Part shown: positions 60,756-64,000 of the stretch, piece by piece
How the letters are laid out: each line of letters opens with the position of its first letter
Numbering within the stretch: the stretch's first letter is position 1
NCBI GenBank assembly: GCA_019638455.1
Contig: JAHBTU010000001.1
Span: 697,501 to 761,500, forward strand
Source: Saprospiraceae bacterium
Lineage (GTDB): Bacteria; Bacteroidota; Bacteroidia; Chitinophagales; Saprospiraceae
Reading direction: 5' to 3'
DNA: 64,000 nucleotides
Position numbers and translations under genes: made by a program
The notes under the pieces: model-generated
Told to the model about the DNA's origin: nothing
Seen by the model: only the letters and a program-made list of their open reading frames with translations
Databases searched by the model: none

Positions 60756-61772
60756 TTAAAACAACCTCCCTTCCCGCCCCGGCATTACCGCCCCGATGTG
60801 TTTATACGCTTTCTCCGTCGCGGTGCGTCCTCTTGGAGTGCGCTGAATGTAGCCTTCCATGATGAGGAAAGGCTCGTGCACCTCCTCGATGGTGCCAGCC
60901 TCTTCGCCTACCGCTGTTGCGATGGTGGTGAGGCCTACGGGGCCGCCTTTGAATTTGTGGACAATCGTCGTCAGGATGCGGATGTCCATTTCGTCGAGAC
61001 CTGCCTCATCCACGTCGAGGGCGGCAAGGCCGTAGCGTGCGATTTCCTGATTCACAGAGCCGTCGCCTTTTATTTGGGCAAAGTCGCGGATGCGGCGGAG
61101 CAGCGCGTTGGCGATGCGCGGTGTGCCTCGACTGCGCCGGGCGATTTCGTGCGCGCCCTCTGGCACGATGGGGATGTCGAGGATGGCCGCCGAGCGGTGA
61201 AGGATGCGTTCGAGCGTCGGCACGTCGTAGTAGTCGAGGTGGCAATTGATGCCGAAGCGGGCGCGAAGTGGCGAGGTGAGCAGCCCCATGCGCGTAGTGG
61301 CACCGATGAGGGTGAAGGGGTTGAGTGTGATTTGGATGCTGCGGGCGTTGGGGCCGGAGTCAATCATGATGTCTATGCGGTAGTCCTCCATGGCGGAGTA
61401 GAGGTACTCTTCGACGACGGTGTTGAGCCGGTGGATTTCATCAATGAACAGCACGTCGCCGGGTTCGAGGTTGGTGAGCAGGCCAGCGAGGTCGCCGGGT
61501 TTTTCGAGCACGGGGCCGCTGCTCATTTTCAATGAAGCGCCGAGTTCGTTGGCGACGATATGCGAAAGGGTCGTTTTGCCAAGTCCTGGGGGACCGTGCA
61601 GCAGCAGGTGGTCGAGGGCTTCGCCGCGCTGCTTGGCTGCTTGGATGAAGACTTGCAGGTTGTCCACAATCTTCTGTTGGCCGCTGAACTCATCCAGCAG
61701 TTTTGGGCGAAGCGCCTTTTCGACAAGTTTTTCTTCGCCGTTGTTGGGTTCGTTTGCGAGATTTTTTGACAA
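60756..61772 (-). CDS. ruvB: Holliday junction branch migration helicase subunit RuvB
   Basis: 338 residues from a TTG at 61772. [20 protein letters not shown], Walker [21 protein letters not shown], Walker [31 protein letters not shown] with sensor and arginine finger, and the C-terminal winged-helix [20 protein letters not shown] are all present. RuvB hexamers drive branch migration with RuvA. The frame is open to 61880 (another TTG), but the -7 box at 61855-61862 lies inside that extension and the shorter start gives the usual length. No ATG start exists in frame upstream of the AAA domain. Confidence 0.94.
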   Translation of the reverse strand: MSKNLANEPNNGEEKLVEKALRPKLLDEFSGQQKIVDNLQVFIQAAKQRGEALDHLLLHGPPGLGKTTLSHIVANELGASLKMSSGPVLEKPGDLAGLLTNLEPGDVLFIDEIHRLNTVVEEYLYSAMEDYRIDIMIDSGPNARSIQITLNPFTLIGATTRMGLLTSPLRARFGINCHLDYYDVPTLERILHRSAAILDIPIVPEGAHEIARRSRGTPRIANALLRRIRDFAQIKGDGSVNQEIARYGLAALDVDEAGLDEMDIRILTTIVHKFKGGPVGLTTIATAVGEEAGTIEEVHEPFLIMEGYIQRTPRGRTATEKAYKHIGAVMPGREGRLF

Positions 61773-61854
61773 AATTTGTGGGTTTGTTGATGTGGTGGTT
61801 TGGGGATGCGATGAGGTATTGGCGTGGCAAAATTCAAAATTTTTTGTTTTGAAA

Positions 61855-61862
61855 CAAAAATA
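61855..61862 (-). promoter_or_regulatory. Probable -7 box for ruvB
   Basis: TATTTTTG on the minus strand fits TAnnTTTG. A TTTG lies upstream at 61878-61881, but the 15-base spacing is shorter than the usual 19-21. Its position argues for the ruvB start at 61772. Confidence 0.45.
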
Positions 61863-61974
61863 AATTTCATTTTGCTTCAAACTCCGTCCGCTGTTCGTGG
61901 CTGGTTGTGTAGTCGTAAATCGTTCGAGTCAAGGGTTGGAATAGCCCCAGCGGGCGAAGTGTGGAATGTTCGTG

Positions 61975-62623
61975 CCAGCATTCCGCCTCTCCGAGGCTTG
62001 GGTTTGTTGTGTGGGCTAAATTTCTACCAACATCCCGCCTCTCCGAGGCTTGGGTTTGTTGTGTGGGCTAAATTTCTACCAGCATTCCGCCTCTCCGAGG
62101 CTTGGGTTTGTTGTGTGGGCTAAATTTCTACCAACATCCCGCCTCTCCGAGGCTTGGGTTTGTTGTGTGGGCTAAATTTCTACCAGCATTCCGCCTCTCC
62201 GAGGCTTGGGTTTGTTGTGTGGGCTAAATTTCTACCAACATCCCGCCTCTCCGAGGCTTGGGTTTGTTGTGTGGGCTAAATTTCTACCAGCATTCCGCCT
62301 CTCCGAGGCTTGGGTTTGTTGTGTGGGCTAAATTTCTACCAGCATCCCGCCTCTCCGAGGCTTGGGTTTGTTGTGTGGGCTAAATTTCTACCAACATCCC
62401 GCCTCTCCGAGGCTTGGGTTTGTTGTGTGGGCTAAATTTCTACCAACATCCCGCCTCTCCGAGGCTTGGGTTTGTTGTGTGGGCTAAATTTCTACCAGCA
62501 TTCCGCCTCTCCGAGGCTTGGGTTTGTTGTGTGGGCTAAATTTCTACCAGCATTCCGCCTCTCCGAGGCTTGGGTTTGTTGTGTGGGCTAAATTTCTACC
62601 AGCATTCCGCCTCTCCGAGGCTT
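61975..62623. repeat. 52-bp minisatellite, 12 full units plus a partial
   Basis: Units start at 61975 and every 52 bases to 62547, with a 25-base partial at 62599. Each contains the short hairpin GCCTCTCCGAGGC and GGGTTTGTTGTGTGGGCTAA. Almost all variation is in the first ten bases: CCAGCATTCC (units 1,3,5,7,11,12,13), CCAACATCCC (2,4,6,9,10) and CCAGCATCCC (8). Units 1-6 alternate strictly, so expansion partly proceeded in 104-bp dimers. 52 is not a multiple of 3 and no long frame crosses it. Confidence 0.97.
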
Positions 62624-62654
62624 TTCAATAATTGATTCGCACAAATCGTAACTC

Positions 62655-63344
62655 GTGGAAATTTTGCCTACTGCCAATTTTCAGCCCGACATCTCTTTGT
62701 GGGGCTTTCGCATTGGCGAACCAGTGATTGCGCTGACCTCGCTGTTGGTGGCGCTTTTTTGTTTTTACGCATGGCAGCGGCTCGGAAAAGCAAAAAGTGC
62801 CGACGATGCCGCTCGGCTATTCCGTGTCTTTTTTTTGCTCATGGGCTTTTCCAGTTTGCTGGGAGGGTTGGTGGGTCATGCGTTCATGCACCAGTTGCCT
62901 TTTGTGTTCAAGGTTCCCGGATGGGCGTTGGGCATGATAGCAGTTTCGGCTTTGGAACAAGTTTCCATCCTGCGGGCCGCGCCTTTTTTGGGAGGGCGAT
63001 GGGGGCGGGCGCTGAGCTGGGCGAACATTGTGCAACTTGCTGTTGCGCTGTGGTTTATGTTTGCTACTTTGTGGTTCCCTGCTGTTGAAATTCACTCTGC
63101 GGTTGGGTTGTTGCTTGTGGTGGCGCCTTTGGAAAGTATGCTGTTGTTAAGGTTTCGCTCGGAAGTCAGTCGCTTTGTGTTGTGGGGCATCGCGGTGCTT
63201 GTGGTCGCGGTGTCCATGCACATTTTCAAAATATCGGCGAGCGTGTGGCTCAGTTATTTCGACATTGCTCACTTGTGGATGTGCGGAGCGATTTGGCTGT
63301 TCATGCAGGGAGCATTGCGGGTGGGCAAGGCTGGGCAGGCTTGA
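62655..63344 (+). CDS. Multi-pass membrane protein of unknown function
   Basis: 229 residues with about seven hydrophobic segments, starting at GTG 62655. It has FFLLMGFSSLLGGLVGHAFM with a following His, LGMIAVSALEQVSIL, VSMHIFKISASVWLS and DIAHLWMCGAIWLF. Histidines near helix ends (GHAFMH, SMHIF, AHLW) recall metal sites of seven-helix hydrolase-like membrane proteins, but I cannot place it in a family. It starts 31 bases after the minisatellite, so its promoter may lie within the repeats. Confidence 0.65.
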   Translation: MEILPTANFQPDISLWGFRIGEPVIALTSLLVALFCFYAWQRLGKAKSADDAARLFRVFFLLMGFSSLLGGLVGHAFMHQLPFVFKVPGWALGMIAVSALEQVSILRAAPFLGGRWGRALSWANIVQLAVALWFMFATLWFPAVEIHSAVGLLLVVAPLESMLLLRFRSEVSRFVLWGIAVLVVAVSMHIFKISASVWLSYFDIAHLWMCGAIWLFMQGALRVGKAGQA

Positions 63345-63347
63345 TTG

Positions 63348-64000
63348 TCACAGGGTTTTCACGGCAAAGCCTGTGGGGTGTCGTTCGGCGAGCAGGTGCG
63401 CAATCGCTTCAAAGACGGCATCATCGTGTTCGAAGCTCGCTTCGCCAAGTTCGAGTACCAGCACAGGGGTTTGTGTCTCGGTTTTCAAGTATTCCAGATA
63501 GGCGTTCTGGATGTCTTCGAGGTAAGCCGCGCTGATATTGCGCTCGATGTCGCGTCCGCGTTTGTGAATGTGGCGCAGCAGCACGTCCACCGGGCGGTGA
63601 AGAAAAAGCAGCAGGTCTGGTTTGGGGAATGTGGAGTTCAGTACCCCAAAGAGCCGCTGAAACAGGCGAAATTCTTCTTCGTTGAGGTTGTTTTTTGCAA
63701 ATAAGAGGGTTTTTACAAAAAAATAGTCTGCTACGGTGCAAGTGTGAAAAAGGTTGGGCTTGGAGAAGTGCTCGAGCAGTTGCTTGTGGCGCTCGGTCAT
63801 AAAAAACAACTCTACTGGGAAGGCATACCGCTCGGGTTGCAGGTAAAAAAAAGGAAGAAAGGGGTTGTCGGTAAATTGCTCAAGCACCAAGGCGCAGCCA
63901 AAACGGTCGGCCAGCCGATGGCACAAGGTCGTCTTGCCTGCTCCGATATTGCCTTCAATAGCGATGAAAGAATAGGAGGGAGATGATTGATTGCCCCGCG
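63348..64000 (-). CDS. Deoxynucleoside kinase, 5' end beyond the window
   Basis: The frame stays open to the window edge: SYSFIAIEGNIGAGKTTLCH holds the Walker A loop, then VLEQFTDNPFLPFFYLQPER, VADYFFVKTLLFAKNNL, LLLFLHRPVDVLLRHIHKRG with the ERS-like lid RDIERNISAAYLEDI. This matches the dNK/dGK family that phosphorylates deoxynucleosides for salvage. No start codon is visible before the edge, so the first few residues are missing. It is convergent with the membrane protein gene, 3 bases apart. Confidence 0.92.
   Translation of the reverse strand, partial: RGNQSSPSYSFIAIEGNIGAGKTTLCHRLADRFGCALVLEQFTDNPFLPFFYLQPERYAFPVELFFMTERHKQLLEHFSKPNLFHTCTVADYFFVKTLLFAKNNLNEEEFRLFQRLFGVLNSTFPKPDLLLFLHRPVDVLLRHIHKRGRDIERNISAAYLEDIQNAYLEYLKTETQTPVLVLELGEASFEHDDAVFEAIAHLLAERHPTGFAVKTL

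Noticed and set aside
61773..61880. N-terminal extension of ruvB to TTG 61880
   Set aside because: The added residues are not RuvB-like, and a -7 box lies inside them; the start at 61772 gives the usual RuvB length.
61975..62623. CRISPR array
   Set aside because: The units are continuous 52-bp copies with no unique spacers between them and no cas genes nearby.

Overview
The window looks like chromosome of a Bacteroidota bacterium, probably near the Saprospiria (inference). Evidence: a 1,921-residue secreted protease with PKD repeats and a type IX secretion (Por) sorting domain, a UpxY/RfaH-type NusG paralogue heading a polysaccharide locus, MBOAT/SGNH and single-chain Wzc genes, and several -7 boxes of the Bacteroidota form TAnnTTTG. 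No rRNA, tRNA or CRISPR array was seen.

Layout. 1-5.4 kb: end of an outer-membrane barrel gene, a complete IS4-family insertion sequence (884-2115) inside a palindromic intergenic repeat, hemL, and a membrane-anchored McrB-like protein whose ATPase motifs are degenerate. 5.4-38.8 kb: 29 consecutive minus-strand genes for an exopolysaccharide or capsule, read from right to left. They start with the NusG-like antiterminator (38272-38829) and end at a perfect hairpin terminator (5322-5383). The set includes Wza, Wzc and PHP-phosphatase export/control proteins, a Wzx flippase, a Wzy-like polymerase, one initiating sugar transferase, six other glycosyltransferase-like proteins, nucleotide-sugar enzymes (WbpB-like, WbpP-like, GDP-fucose-synthase-like, DegT aminotransferase) and many decorating enzymes: five polysaccharide-deacetylase-fold proteins, MBOAT plus SGNH, a formyltransferase, two FemAB/GNAT proteins, an ATP-grasp ligase and an asparagine-synthase-like protein. 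The likely product is a heavily modified amino-sugar polymer.

39.2-48.6 kb: a CBM9-like protein, an MmcQ/YjbR protein, 6-phosphogluconate dehydrogenase, an FGGY gluconokinase, folD, sufU, sufS, the gluconate permease gntP and a class I aldolase. Gluconate uptake, phosphorylation and oxidative decarboxylation are all encoded within 7 kb. 48.6-60.7 kb: a small outer-membrane protein, the giant PKD metalloprotease, a DUF1573 protein, an acyltransferase-3 protein, an exported VOC-fold protein, a class 3 lipase and a TlpA-like thioredoxin. 60.7-64 kb: ruvB, a 52-bp minisatellite with 12 full copies, a multi-pass membrane protein and a deoxynucleoside kinase cut by the window end.

The most unusual content is the intergenic repeats. 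Family A (about 110 bp, five copies) carries a shared short reading frame. Family B (175 bp) has two near-identical copies in inverted orientation around the antiterminator and the gluconate genes, plus one decayed copy. Family C is palindromic and one copy is split by the IS. All calls come from reading the sequence; no database search was possible.
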